A stretch of DNA of 64,000 bases. Origin: Pseudomonas sp. AB6 (lineage in GTDB: Bacteria > Pseudomonadota > Gammaproteobacteria > Pseudomonadales > Pseudomonadaceae). The DNA lies in contig NZ_JAVIWJ010000001.1 of NCBI RefSeq assembly GCF_034314105.1, positions 374,501-438,500 of the forward strand. Direction: 5' to 3'. Positions 19,874-29,240 of the stretch are shown piece after piece. The position numbers were made by a program, and so were the translations under genes. Under the pieces are notes generated by a model. It searched no databases. It was given only the letters and a program-made list of their open reading frames with translations, and was not told the DNA's origin. Every line of letters starts with the position of its first letter. Position 1 is the first letter of the stretch.

Positions 19874-20554
19874 ATGACCACGTTGCTGGCCCTGGATACC
19901 GCCACTGAAGCTTGCTCTGTCGCTTTGCTGCACGATGGCAAAGTGCTGAGTCACTACGAGGTCATCCCGCGTCTGCACGCACAGCGCTTGTTACCTATGA
20001 TCAAGGATCTCCTGGCCGAGGCAGGGATTACTTTGTCCGCAGTAGACGCCATTGCTTTTGGTCGCGGGCCGGGTGCATTTACCGGCGTGCGGATCGCTAT
20101 CGGCGTGGTTCAAGGCCTGGCGTTCGCCCTGGAACGCCCGGTATTGCCGGTGTCTAATCTGGCCGTGTTGGCGCAACGTGCCTGGCGCGAACGCGGTGCA
20201 CGCCAGATCGCCTCGGCTATCGATGCGCGTATGGATGAGGTCTACTGGGGCTGCTATCGCGAAACAGGCGGTGAAATGCGCCTTGCTGGGATCGAAGCGG
20301 TATTGCCGCCAGAGCAGGTCGCATTACCGGATGATGCGACGGGCGAATGGTTCGGGGCGGGCACGGGCTGGGGATATGCCCAGCGGATCGCAGTAAAGGT
20401 TGCCGGATCTGATGCTCAGTTGCTGCCCCATGCACAGGACTTGTTGACCTTGGCCACCTTCGCCTGGGAACGTGGCGAAGCCGTTGTCGCTGATCAGGCG
20501 CAACCGGTTTACCTGCGGGATAAAGTCGCGACCCCCAAGGCGCGGCCGGTTTGA
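19874..20554 (+). CDS. tsaB: tRNA t6A synthesis protein TsaB
   Basis: The 226-residue protein has the ASKHA-fold start LLALDTATEACSVAL and the family segment GRGPGAFTGVRI. TsaB partners TsaD and TsaE in making N6-threonylcarbamoyladenosine at tRNA position 37. It lacks the metal-binding histidines of TsaD, as expected. I chose ATG 19874 because it begins directly at the conserved first strand; the frame extends to 19823, inside the adk terminator. Another gene in the window (tcdA) acts on the t6A product. Confidence 0.94.
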   Translation: MTTLLALDTATEACSVALLHDGKVLSHYEVIPRLHAQRLLPMIKDLLAEAGITLSAVDAIAFGRGPGAFTGVRIAIGVVQGLAFALERPVLPVSNLAVLAQRAWRERGARQIASAIDARMDEVYWGCYRETGGEMRLAGIEAVLPPEQVALPDDATGEWFGAGTGWGYAQRIAVKVAGSDAQLLPHAQDLLTLATFAWERGEAVVADQAQPVYLRDKVATPKARPV

Positions 20555-20741
20555 TTCCGGAAGGGTATCCGCGAGTCCTGTTCCGCCGAGAAGGTTGGAT
20601 AGGCGTTAGTTGACCTAAATGCGACACTTCATCGGTGTTTTTAAACCTTCGGCATAAACTGTGGTCTAGTTATCGTTCGGATATTTGTGAAGCCGTGTCC
20701 GTACTGCTAGATTGCCACTACAAGACGCCGAGTACGCATTG

Positions 20742-21053
20742 ATGCGCATAGACGGACCCTCACCACGCTCATACCCCATAAAGCGCAAGCCTCTCAAAGG
20801 CGCTGCGACGCTTGATGACGGGTTTGAAGAAGTGGACGGCGAGGTTGAAGTTCCCCCGCAACTTCCCGCTCGCACCGCCCGACCGCAAACATCACAAGCA
20901 GGATCGACCGCGAATGTCCCTGCTCGTCAGCAAGACATGATTTTTCCTCGTTCTGTCAGCAATCGCGTCGCTCAGGCGCTGTCCAGTTACCTCACTACCG
21001 CCAGTTATGTCGATTGGGACATGGAAGTGCTGGGACTTGATCTTCACGTTTGA
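20742..21053 (+). CDS. Small protein of unknown function coupled to a DUF72 gene
   Basis: The 103-residue protein is Pro/Arg-rich at the N-terminus (MRIDGPSPRSYPIKRKP), has a low-complexity acidic-to-polar middle, and ends in a conserved-looking segment (NRVAQALSSYLTTASYVDWDMEVLGLDLHV). It has no signal peptide or membrane segment. I do not recognise the family. ATG 20742 was preferred over an in-frame TTG at 20712. The stop overlaps the TTG start of the DUF72 gene by 4 bases, which suggests coupled translation and a shared process. Confidence 0.7.
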   Translation: MRIDGPSPRSYPIKRKPLKGAATLDDGFEEVDGEVEVPPQLPARTARPQTSQAGSTANVPARQQDMIFPRSVSNRVAQALSSYLTTASYVDWDMEVLGLDLHV

Positions 21054-21925
21054 ACTCTTCACGCCCCCCTTATTATCTTGGTTGTCCATCTTGGAGTGAA
21101 AGCGCCTGGCGTGACTCCCTGTACCCGGAAGATGCCCGACCCAATGAGTTCCTTGGCTTGTACTCGCAGGTGTTCAACGCGGTTGAAGGCAATACTACGT
21201 TTTACGCCAGACCTTCACCGGTGATTGTTGAACGATGGGCTCAGACGCTGCCGGAGCACTTTCGAATCACTGCAAAATTCCACCGTGACATCAGCCACGG
21301 TGGGGATCTGCGCCAGCAATTGCACGCGGCCGACGACTTCATTGCGCTCCTCGCCCCGCTGGGCCAGCGCGTGTCGCCGTTGTGGCTGCAATTACCAGCG
21401 AGTTTCGGACCGCTGCGACTCGCGGAGCTGGTGAGTTTTATCGAAGCCGTTGAGCATTCACTGGCGGTAGAGGTGCGGCATCCTGCGTTTTTCGCCAAAG
21501 GGAATGAAGAGAGGATGCTCAATCGCTTGTTGCTGGACCGTGGCGTAGAGCGTGTCTGCCTTGATCCGCGAGCGTTGTTCAGTTGCGTGTCAACAGATCC
21601 AGCGGTGCTGCATGCGCAGTCGAAAAAGCCGAAAGTCCCGCCCCGGCCAGCAGCCCTTACGCAACATCCCCAGGTTCGCTTCATTGGGCATCCGCTGTTG
21701 GAGGCCAATGATCCGTTTTTGGCGCCATGGGTCGAGAAAGTCGCGGGCTGGATCGAGGAAGGGCGCACGCCTTATTTTTTCCTGCACACCCCCGACAACC
21801 TTCAGGCGCCTGATTTGGCGCGACGTTTCCATGAGCAATTGATGATACTTCTGCCTGGATTGTCGCCGTTGGCGGTTGTTCCCAGAGAAGCACCTGACGT
21901 ACAGCAGCAATTGGGGTTGCTGTAA
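21050..21925 (+). CDS. DUF72 (YecE-like) family protein
   Basis: The 291-residue protein belongs to DUF72, a TIM-barrel-like family of unknown activity. Characteristic parts are YYLGCPSWSESAW at the N-terminus, FNAVEGNTTFYARPSP, FRITAKFHRDISH and a late YFFLHTPDN segment. The start is TTG 21050, which overlaps the previous stop (TTGA); no later start would preserve the conserved first strand. It is probably cytoplasmic. A role in nucleic-acid or cofactor metabolism has been suggested for relatives but nothing here decides it. Confidence 0.85.
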   Translation: MNSSRPPYYLGCPSWSESAWRDSLYPEDARPNEFLGLYSQVFNAVEGNTTFYARPSPVIVERWAQTLPEHFRITAKFHRDISHGGDLRQQLHAADDFIALLAPLGQRVSPLWLQLPASFGPLRLAELVSFIEAVEHSLAVEVRHPAFFAKGNEERMLNRLLLDRGVERVCLDPRALFSCVSTDPAVLHAQSKKPKVPPRPAALTQHPQVRFIGHPLLEANDPFLAPWVEKVAGWIEEGRTPYFFLHTPDNLQAPDLARRFHEQLMILLPGLSPLAVVPREAPDVQQQLGLL

Positions 21926-21938
21926 CGATCGGCCGCGA

Positions 21939-22562
21939 TCAGGCGGCCATGCGCAGGTTTTGCAAAATGATTGGCCGTGCCCAACCGTTGTCGAAGTCAA
22001 GATGACGCTGCTGCTCTTCGACAGTTTCAGGTGCAAGCGGTAGGGCAGGTTTGTTGGCCAAATCCCATTCAAACTCGGCGATGGGCAGATGCAATGGCCG
22101 CGCCACTGGTCCGGGCCCGGGATTTGCAACCGCTTGATGTGGATCGAGTACTAAAGGCCGAACCCAGCCACTGTCGAAATTCAAATGCCGTTGTTGTTCG
22201 ATCATATCCGCAACGCTGAACGGTTGCGCAGGCTTGGGCAGCAGGTGCAGTTCGAACTCGGCAATCGGCAAATGCAACGGGACAGGTGGGCGACGCTGCA
22301 CATCGTCTACCGGGAGTTCGCGCTGATCAACGATTTGCCCGAGGGCGTTGGTCCCGCCCATTGGTTCGCCGGTGGCCGGGTCGGTCGCGGCTACGGTTGG
22401 CGCCACTGAAACGCTGGTTTTGTCTGCGGTTTGCTCTGCCATTGCGCGAGCGAACGCATCCGACCAGAGCTGGGTAACACCGCTTAGGATTCTGGAATTG
22501 CGAAGACTGTAGTCGCCTGTGTGCGACAAATAGCCTATCGATGCGGATTCAATGTCAGACAT
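21939..22562 (-). CDS. Protein of unknown function with a duplicated 44-residue module
   Basis: The 207-residue protein has an N-terminal segment (SIGYLSHTGDYSLRNSRILS), a linker rich in Ala, Thr and Pro, then two copies of a 44-residue module. The modules align without gaps at 27 identical positions (DNA 22277-22146 and 22094-21963). Each starts with LHLPIAEFE and contains EQQRHL and GW-RP. No signal peptide or membrane segment is visible. The frame extends upstream to a GTG at 22619, so the start is uncertain; ATG 22562 was chosen for the ACGAG element before it. It lies convergent to the DUF72 gene and divergent from rsmJ. I do not recognise the family. Confidence 0.72.
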   Translation of the reverse strand: MSDIESASIGYLSHTGDYSLRNSRILSGVTQLWSDAFARAMAEQTADKTSVSVAPTVAATDPATGEPMGGTNALGQIVDQRELPVDDVQRRPPVPLHLPIAEFELHLLPKPAQPFSVADMIEQQRHLNFDSGWVRPLVLDPHQAVANPGPGPVARPLHLPIAEFEWDLANKPALPLAPETVEEQQRHLDFDNGWARPIILQNLRMAA

Positions 22563-22658
22563 AGCGCTCGTTGTTCGTCTGGCTCTGGCAAAATGCTGGA
22601 TATTCTCGTTATCGGCCACTTTCGCCGATCATTTAAAAATAGTTGAGCGCGTGGGCAA

Positions 22659-23441
22659 ATGAGTGAGCAACAACCGGGCAGCCGCATTCGCGTCGAGACC
22701 CTGATCAGCAACGGACAGTCGCAAGCGGAACACTGGGCGCAACGTCTCGGCCTGCCATTGGAAGATACCCAAGCCGAATTCGCCTTGCAGGTGACAGATG
22801 ACGGTTTGCAGTTGCAGCAGTTGGGCGCGGACACCGCTGGGCCGGTGCGAGTGGATTTTGTCGAAGGCTCTGCTGCGCATCGGCGGTTATTCGGCGGCGG
22901 CAGCGGGCAAATGATTGCAAAGGCCGTGGGTATCCAGCCAGGGGTAAGACCCCGAGTACTGGATGCAACGGCGGGATTGGGCAAAGACGCGTTCGTGCTC
23001 GCCAGTCTGGGATGTGAAATAAGCCTGATAGAACGTCAGCCAATCATTGCGGCGCTGCTTGAAGACGGTTTGATCCGTGGGCTAAGAGATCGCGAAATCG
23101 GGCCAATTATCGCGCAGATGCGTTTGCTGACTGGCAACTCAATTGAGTTGATTCGTTCTTGGGAGGGCGAGCCCCCGCAGGTGATTTATCTAGACCCAAT
23201 GTTTCCCCACCGGGAAAAAACCGCACTTGTGAAGAAGGAAATGCGCCTGTTCCGGCCTTTGGTGGGCGACGACATGGACGCACCGGCGCTGCTCGAAGCC
23301 GCGTTGTCGCTGGCCACCCACCGAGTAGTGGTTAAACGCCCGCGCAAAGCGCCCAGTATCGATGGTCCAAAGCCCGGTTATGCGTTGGATGGAAAATCGA
23401 GCCGATACGACATTTACCCGAAAAAGGCATTGAAAAGTTAA
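22659..23441 (+). CDS. rsmJ: 16S rRNA (guanine-1516-N2) methyltransferase RsmJ
   Basis: The 260-residue protein is a class I SAM-dependent methyltransferase of the RsmJ (YhiQ) family. The SAM-binding motif is [14 protein letters not shown], and the catalytic motif is [10 protein letters not shown], replacing the DPPY/NPPY of other N-methyltransferases. [23 protein letters not shown] residues near the end fit the family. It should methylate G1516 in 16S rRNA helix 45. The start ATG 22659 follows GAGCG. It is convergent with the TetR gene downstream. Confidence 0.92.
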   Translation: MSEQQPGSRIRVETLISNGQSQAEHWAQRLGLPLEDTQAEFALQVTDDGLQLQQLGADTAGPVRVDFVEGSAAHRRLFGGGSGQMIAKAVGIQPGVRPRVLDATAGLGKDAFVLASLGCEISLIERQPIIAALLEDGLIRGLRDREIGPIIAQMRLLTGNSIELIRSWEGEPPQVIYLDPMFPHREKTALVKKEMRLFRPLVGDDMDAPALLEAALSLATHRVVVKRPRKAPSIDGPKPGYALDGKSSRYDIYPKKALKS

Positions 23442-23514
23442 CCCTTTGAACTGCGTCTGGCCGTCAACCTGTGGCTGCAGGCCTGTCTGCGAACTTAACA
23501 GCGCGGCTCGTGGT

Positions 23515-24150
23515 TCAGGCGCGATATGCGCGCATGAACACGCTGACTACTTCGCGCACATGCTCGTCGTCCGCCGCCTCGTCGGGCGCATCGTTGCAGC
23601 CAATCAGCAGGCGAAAGTTGCACGTGCCTTTGAGCAAGCACAGAAAATGTTCGGCGGCGAGGCGCGGTTTGTCGATCTTCAGGCTGCCGCTGTTGTCCAT
23701 TTGAATCAATAGCCGCTCCATCTCTTGCAGAATACGTTCAGGTCCAGCCTCGAAAAATATCTGTGACATCTTGGGATCTTGAGTACCCAACGCCACCATT
23801 AGCCGATGCAGCTCAATTGAATCCGGACTATTGATCAGCGCATGAAAGCCCTGTCCGATATCGCTCAGCACTTTCTCTACTGGCGCGCCCTCAGGCATCT
23901 CGAAAAAGAGTTCAGGCAGTTGTTCTTCGCAACGTGCCACCAGAGCTGCCGAAAATAAGGTCTCTTTGTCGGTGAAATGGTTGTAAACCGTCAGTTTTGA
24001 GACCCCCGCTTCGGCTGCCACAGCGTCCATGCTGGTGCCGACAAACCCATTGCTAATAAACAGATTTTTCGCAGCATCAAGGATAGCCTGGCGTTTTGCC
24101 AGGTCTTTAGGGCGACCGGGGCCAGAAGCAATTAATGAATTATCAGGCAT
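23515..24150 (-). CDS. mexL: TetR-family repressor, MexL-like
   Basis: The 211-residue protein has a TetR DNA-binding domain at about residues 18-66. Its helix-turn-helix lies in TSMDAVAAEAGVSKLTVYNHF, followed by a C-terminal domain with the LEQL-type TetR_C_7 character. It is divergent from an RND efflux pair, with only 92 bases between the starts. This is the arrangement of mexL-mexJK in P. aeruginosa, whose MexL (212 residues) represses its own gene and mexJK. The efflux-repressor role is therefore inferred from position and length. Confidence 0.85.
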   Translation of the reverse strand: MPDNSLIASGPGRPKDLAKRQAILDAAKNLFISNGFVGTSMDAVAAEAGVSKLTVYNHFTDKETLFSAALVARCEEQLPELFFEMPEGAPVEKVLSDIGQGFHALINSPDSIELHRLMVALGTQDPKMSQIFFEAGPERILQEMERLLIQMDNSGSLKIDKPRLAAEHFLCLLKGTCNFRLLIGCNDAPDEAADDEHVREVVSVFMRAYRA

Positions 24151-24242
24151 CTTCGTTTTAATAGTGGACTGGTGAGTTTGGTATTTCTTACTATGCGCGG
24201 CAGTACAACAATTAAAGCATCCTACTCCAAAGGTCCATCACC
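24151..24242. promoter_or_regulatory. Divergent promoter/operator region of mexL-like and mexJK genes
   Basis: Ninety-two AT-rich bases separate the divergent starts and must hold both promoters. A GTATTT hexamer lies at 24181-24186. I recall GTATTT as the repeated motif in the MexL footprint of P. aeruginosa, but I see only one clear copy here, so the exact operator is not settled. Confidence 0.55.
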
Positions 24243-25343
24243 ATGTTTCGCGATGCCTTGTCCCTTACTCTGTCCATCAGCCTAGCTCTGCTAATGGCTG
24301 GCTGCGGTCATGAAGAGTCTCCTCCAGTCACCATTCGCCCTGCCATGGTCGTCCAGCCACAGATTGCGTCGCTGTCGATGGACAGCTATCCCGGCGAAGT
24401 CCGTGCTCGGCTTGAACCTGACTTGGCGTTTCGGGTTCCTGGCAAGGTCATCAAGCGCTTGGTGGAAGAGGGGGACCGCGTCAAAGCCAACCAGCCGTTG
24501 GCCGAACTGGACCCCCAGGATATGCGCCTGCAATTGGAAGCGAGCCGCGCTCAGGTGGCAGCAGCTGAAGCCAACTTGCAACTGGTCCGCGCTGAGCGTG
24601 ATCGCTACAAAACCCTGATGGACCGGCAGATGGTCAGCCATTCGCAATTCGACAATGCCGAAAACTTGTTCCGCTCAGGTGAGGCGCGGCTCAAACAGAT
24701 GAAAGCCGAATTTACGGTGGCCGATAATCAAGCCGGTTATGCCGTACTGCGCGCTTCTCAAGATGGCGTGATTGCTCGACGTCTGGTGGAAGTTGGGCAA
24801 GTTGTCTCCGCCGGGCAGACGGTATTTACCCTGGCTGCCGATGGCGAACGCGAAGTGTTGATCAGCGTGCCGGAACAAAGTTTCAGCCGCTTCAAAATCG
24901 GTCAAGCAATAGCCGTCGAATTGTGGGCACAAGGCGATCAGCGTTTTGTGGGCCGAATCAGAGAACTTTCGCCAGCCGCTGATCCGCGCTCACGGACCTT
25001 TGCTGCCCGCATCGCGTTTGTCGGTGGCAAAGTGCCGGCCGAACTGGGGCAGAGTGCTCGGGTTTTTTTTCAGACGGGGCAAACCGCAGCCTTGTCGGTG
25101 CCATTGTCTGCATTGACTGCCGAAAACGGCGCGACGTATGTCTGGCGTATCGACGCAGAGAACAGGATAAAGCGCACCCCGGTTCGCGTCGCGGCCTATG
25201 GTCAAGATACGGTGCCGGTTCTGGAGGGCCTCAGCGCCACTGATTGGATCGTAGCGGCCGGCGTGCACGTGCTTCATGAGGGCGAAAAAATACGCCCGGT
25301 GGATCGCAGCAATCGGGAAGTGAAACTGGCGGCCAAGGAGTAA
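24243..25343 (+). CDS. mexJ: RND efflux periplasmic adaptor, MexJ-like
   Basis: The 366-residue periplasmic adaptor has a lipoprotein signal (lipobox MAGC, Cys21). It then has the HlyD/membrane-fusion layout: a beta-barrel and lipoyl half-motif (FRVPGKVIKRLVEEGDRVKANQPLAELD), a helical hairpin (about 95-150), a second lipoyl half (VIARRLVEVGQVVSAGQTVFTLA), and a membrane-proximal domain. It bridges the inner-membrane pump to an outer-membrane channel. MexJ of P. aeruginosa is about the same length (367). mexK starts 6 bases after its stop. Confidence 0.9.
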   Translation: MFRDALSLTLSISLALLMAGCGHEESPPVTIRPAMVVQPQIASLSMDSYPGEVRARLEPDLAFRVPGKVIKRLVEEGDRVKANQPLAELDPQDMRLQLEASRAQVAAAEANLQLVRAERDRYKTLMDRQMVSHSQFDNAENLFRSGEARLKQMKAEFTVADNQAGYAVLRASQDGVIARRLVEVGQVVSAGQTVFTLAADGEREVLISVPEQSFSRFKIGQAIAVELWAQGDQRFVGRIRELSPAADPRSRTFAARIAFVGGKVPAELGQSARVFFQTGQTAALSVPLSALTAENGATYVWRIDAENRIKRTPVRVAAYGQDTVPVLEGLSATDWIVAAGVHVLHEGEKIRPVDRSNREVKLAAKE

Positions 25344-25349
25344 GCAAGG

Positions 25350-28300
25350 ATGCGTTTCAACCTTTCCGAATGGGCGTTGCGCAATCGCCAGATCGTTTTG
25401 TTTTGTATGTTGCTTTTGGCCGTGGTCGGCGCTTTGTCCTACACCAAGCTCGGGCAAAGTGAAGACCCGCCGTTTACCTTCAAAGCCATGGTTATCCGCA
25501 CGCTTTGGCCAGGCGCCAGTGCCGAGGAAGTGGGTCGGCAAGTGACCGACCGCATTGAGAAGAAGTTGATGGAGACCGGTGAGTACGAACGTATCCTCTC
25601 GTTCTCGCGGCCGGGAGAATCCCAGGTCACGTTCTTTGCCCGCGATGCCATGTCGTCAAAACAAGTGCCTGAACTGTGGTATCAGGTGCGCAAAAAAATT
25701 GGCGACATCCGGCAAACTTTGCCGTCCGGTATTCAAGGGCCGTTTTTTAACGATGAATTTGGTACCACGTTCGGCAATATCTACGCGTTGACCGGTGACG
25801 GTTTTAACTATGCAGTGCTTAAACACTATGCCGACCGTGTACAAATTCAGCTGCAACGGGTCAAGGACGTCGGCAAGATAGAGCTGTTGGGGTTGCAGGA
25901 CGAAAAAATCTGGATTGAGCTGTCGAACCTGAAACTCGCGACCTTGGGCTTGTCATTGGAGGCGGTCCAGCAGGCCCTTGAGGCTCAGAACACGGTTTCG
26001 GCTGCCAGTTTTTTTGAAACGCCCAGCGATCGCATTCAACTGCGAGTCACCGGACGGTTCCAATCTGTTGAGGAGATAAAGAATTTCCCGATTCGCGTGG
26101 CGGGTCGTACATTTCGCATCAGCGATTTCGCCGAGGTTCATCGCGGCTTCAATGATCCACCCGCGCCGCGCATGCGTTTTATGGGCGAGGACGCCATCGG
26201 CCTGGCTGTGGCGATGAAGGAAGGCGGCGATATTCTCTCTCTCGGTCATGCGCTAGAGACTGAGTTTGCCCACATACAACAAAACCTCCCGGCCGGCATG
26301 CAACTGCGCAAGGTGTCGGACCAACCAGCGGCGGTTAAAACTGGGGTCGGTGAGTTCGTCCATGTGCTGGCCGAGGCGTTGGGCATTGTACTGCTGGTGA
26401 GCTTCTTCTCCCTTGGTATGCGTACCGGTTTGGTGGTTGCCCTGACCATCCCGCTGGTGTTGGCGATGACCTTCGCCTGCATGTATTACTTGGGCGTGGG
26501 CCTAAACAAAATTTCCCTTGGCGCGCTGGTATTGGCACTGGGCTTGTTGGTGGACGATGCAATCATTGCCGTGGAGATGATGGCGATCAAAATGGAACAG
26601 GGTTACGACCGGCTCAAGGCCGCTAGTTTCGCCTGGACCAGTACCGCATTCCCGATGCTCACCGGCACATTGATTACTGCTGCCGGTTTCTTACCAATTG
26701 CCACCGCGCAATCGACCACGGGTGAGTACACCCGCTCTATTTTTCAGGTAGTAACTATCGCGTTATTGGCATCTTGGATCGCTGCAGTGGTGTTCGTACC
26801 TTACTTGGGCGATCGGTTGTTGCCGGACTTGGCAAAAATTCATGCGGATAAACATGGTTCACATGCACCGGACCCTTACGGCACAGCGTTCTATCAGCGC
26901 GTGCGACGCTTGGTGGGCTGGTGCGTGCGACGGCGTAAAACCGTATTGGTGTTAACTGTCTGCTTGTTCGTGTTGTCGGTGGTGATGTTCCGTTTCGTCC
27001 CGCAGCAGTTTTTCCCCGCGTCCGTGCGGCTTGAATTGATGGTCGATTTGAAACTGGCGGAGGGTGCCTCCCTCACTAACACTGCGGCACAAGTTACGCG
27101 GCTGGAGCAGCTGCTTAAAGATCACGCGGGCGTCGACAGTTATGTGGCGTATATAGGCACCGGCTCGCCACGCTTTTACCTGCCGTTAGACCAGCAACTG
27201 CCGGCTGCCAGTTTTGCTCAATTCGTGGTGCTGGCAAAAACCATCGAAGACCGCGAGGCGGTGCGCACGTGGTTGATCAACACCCTCAACGATCAATTCC
27301 CAACCCTGAGACCTCGGGTGACACGCCTGGAAAATGGTCCTCCCGTGGGCTATCCCGTGCAGTTCAGGGTCTCGGGTGAACACATCGACGAGGTTCGTGC
27401 TTTAGCGCGCAAGGTAGCGGACAAGGTTCGGGAAAACCCGCGCGTGTCTAACGTCCATCTGGATTGGGAAGAGCCGAGCAAAGTTGTACACCTCAATGTC
27501 GATCAAGACCGAGCGAGAGCGCTTGGCGTGACCACGGCGGACTTGTCGCGCTTTTTGCAGAGTTCATTGACCGGCTCTAGCGTCAGCCAATACCGTGAAG
27601 ACGATGAATTGATCGAAATTTTGGTGCGTGGAACCGCCGATGCCCGCAAAGACCTCGCCTCGCTGGCCAGCTTGGCGATTCCCACCGCTAACGGCACCAG
27701 TATTGTGCTTTCGCAAGTTGCGACGCTTGAATATGGCTTTGAAGAAGGCATTATTTGGCACCGCAACCGATTGCCCACCGTGACGGTGCGCGCGGACATC
27801 TACGGCAAGGAACAACCGGCCACGCTGATTCAACAAATCCTGCCGACGCTGGACACAGTGCGAGCTGAGCTGCCAGACGGTTACCTGCTGGAGGTCGGCG
27901 GTACGGTTGAAGAGTCTGAACGTGGCCAGCGCTCAGTCAACGCCGGTGTGCCGTTGTTCATCGTCGTGGTCCTGACCTTGTTGATGTTGCAACTGCGCAG
28001 CTTCTCGCGGGTAGCCATGGTGTTCTTGACCGCGCCGCTGGGCTTGATTGGCGTGACGTCATTTTTGCTGGTGTTTCACCAGCCCTTCGGCTTTGTCGCG
28101 ATGTTAGGCACCATCGCTTTGTCGGGGATGATCATGCGCAACTCGGTGATCCTGGTGGATCAGATCGAACAGGATATCACTGCTGGGCTGGAGCCTTGGC
28201 ACGCTATCATCGAAGCCACCGTCCGCCGTTTCCGGCCTATTGTTCTCACCGCTCTCGCGGCGGTGTTGGCCATGATCCCGCTGTCACGCAGCGTATTCTT

Positions 28301-28415
28301 CGGCCCCATGGCGGTAGCAATCATGGGCGGCCTGATCGTCGCCACCGCACTCACGCTGCTGTTCCTGCCCGCGCTGTATGCCGCGTGGTTCAGGGTAAAA
28401 AAGGTGGAGGTGTGA
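25350..28415 (+). CDS. mexK: RND efflux transporter, MexK-like
   Basis: The 1021-residue inner-membrane proton/drug antiporter has the RND fold: TM1 at about 12-32, a first large periplasmic loop, TM2-6, then a repeated half. The proton-relay acidic pair is in the TM4 motif LLVDDAIIAVE. A second conserved segment (LVDQIEQDI near residue 935) and repeated membrane helices follow. GTP-binding or channel genes do not follow, so an outer-membrane partner must come from elsewhere, as with OprM for MexJK in P. aeruginosa. Substrate range (triclosan and erythromycin in P. aeruginosa) cannot be inferred from sequence. Confidence 0.92.
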   Translation: MRFNLSEWALRNRQIVLFCMLLLAVVGALSYTKLGQSEDPPFTFKAMVIRTLWPGASAEEVGRQVTDRIEKKLMETGEYERILSFSRPGESQVTFFARDAMSSKQVPELWYQVRKKIGDIRQTLPSGIQGPFFNDEFGTTFGNIYALTGDGFNYAVLKHYADRVQIQLQRVKDVGKIELLGLQDEKIWIELSNLKLATLGLSLEAVQQALEAQNTVSAASFFETPSDRIQLRVTGRFQSVEEIKNFPIRVAGRTFRISDFAEVHRGFNDPPAPRMRFMGEDAIGLAVAMKEGGDILSLGHALETEFAHIQQNLPAGMQLRKVSDQPAAVKTGVGEFVHVLAEALGIVLLVSFFSLGMRTGLVVALTIPLVLAMTFACMYYLGVGLNKISLGALVLALGLLVDDAIIAVEMMAIKMEQGYDRLKAASFAWTSTAFPMLTGTLITAAGFLPIATAQSTTGEYTRSIFQVVTIALLASWIAAVVFVPYLGDRLLPDLAKIHADKHGSHAPDPYGTAFYQRVRRLVGWCVRRRKTVLVLTVCLFVLSVVMFRFVPQQFFPASVRLELMVDLKLAEGASLTNTAAQVTRLEQLLKDHAGVDSYVAYIGTGSPRFYLPLDQQLPAASFAQFVVLAKTIEDREAVRTWLINTLNDQFPTLRPRVTRLENGPPVGYPVQFRVSGEHIDEVRALARKVADKVRENPRVSNVHLDWEEPSKVVHLNVDQDRARALGVTTADLSRFLQSSLTGSSVSQYREDDELIEILVRGTADARKDLASLASLAIPTANGTSIVLSQVATLEYGFEEGIIWHRNRLPTVTVRADIYGKEQPATLIQQILPTLDTVRAELPDGYLLEVGGTVEESERGQRSVNAGVPLFIVVVLTLLMLQLRSFSRVAMVFLTAPLGLIGVTSFLLVFHQPFGFVAMLGTIALSGMIMRNSVILVDQIEQDITAGLEPWHAIIEATVRRFRPIVLTALAAVLAMIPLSRSVFFGPMAVAIMGGLIVATALTLLFLPALYAAWFRVKKVEV

Positions 28416-28485
28416 CGATCCGCTGTTACCCAGCAAGCGCTAGGGGTTGCCAAAGCCGCCAAGCTCAATTTAAGGCAACGTTGAG

Positions 28486-29175
28486 TTACAGCGCGCCAAA
28501 CACTTTCTTCGCCAAACTGGTCGCCGCCGCGGCCGGGTTTTTGCGGATGCTGGCTTCTTGCTCGCCGATCATTTTAAACAGGCCATTGAGCGCCTGTTCG
28601 GTCACGTAGCCTTCGATGTTGGCATCTTTAGCGTCGACGACACCCAATGCGGCAGCTTGTCCTGCAAAAGAGTTGTACTTCTGCGCCACGCCGACTTTGT
28701 CCGTCGCTTGTTTGACGATAGGCAGGAACTTGGCTCGGATCTGATCGCGGCTGGTCTTGCTCAGGTATTGGGTGGCTGAGTCACTGCCGCCGCTAAGGAT
28801 GCCCTTGGCATCGGACATGCTCATCTTTTTCACGGCATCTACCAATAACGCCTGTGCTTGAGGCATGGCAGCTTCAGCAGCCTGGTTCATACTGGCTTCC
28901 AGTTGATCAACTTGTGCCCCCATGCCGAATTGCTTCATCTTCTTTGCGACTTTGCCGAGAGCACCCGGCAACTCGATACGCACCTCTTTGTTGTTACTGA
29001 AGCCACCGGGAACACCGAGCTCCTTGACGGCGATTTGTGCGCCTTGGGTCAGTGCGTCTTTTAGACCGCCGCCGGCATCCGACTGTGACAGATCGGTCAA
29101 CGCCACGGCGAGGACATTGGCCGAAAACAGTACGCACGCGAACAGGCCTGCGTAGACAACGGAAGGGCGGAGCAT
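28486..29175 (-). CDS. DUF4197-domain secreted protein
   Basis: The 229-residue protein has a cleavable signal peptide (about residues 1-23, VYAGLFACVLFSANVLA). A mostly helical mature domain of the DUF4197 family follows, marked by GLKDALTQGAQIAVKELG and DAKGILSGGSDSATQYL. Function is unknown; periplasmic location is inferred. It reads from the minus strand, convergent with mexK. In P. aeruginosa the same family gene lies between mexK and plsB (PA3675, from memory). Confidence 0.85.
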   Translation of the reverse strand: MLRPSVVYAGLFACVLFSANVLAVALTDLSQSDAGGGLKDALTQGAQIAVKELGVPGGFSNNKEVRIELPGALGKVAKKMKQFGMGAQVDQLEASMNQAAEAAMPQAQALLVDAVKKMSMSDAKGILSGGSDSATQYLSKTSRDQIRAKFLPIVKQATDKVGVAQKYNSFAGQAAALGVVDAKDANIEGYVTEQALNGLFKMIGEQEASIRKNPAAAATSLAKKVFGAL

Positions 29176-29240
29176 GCAAATATCCTTTTAAAAAATCGAT
29201 TTAAGCAAACGGCGCGGACTCGTGGGCCAACGCCAAGGTG

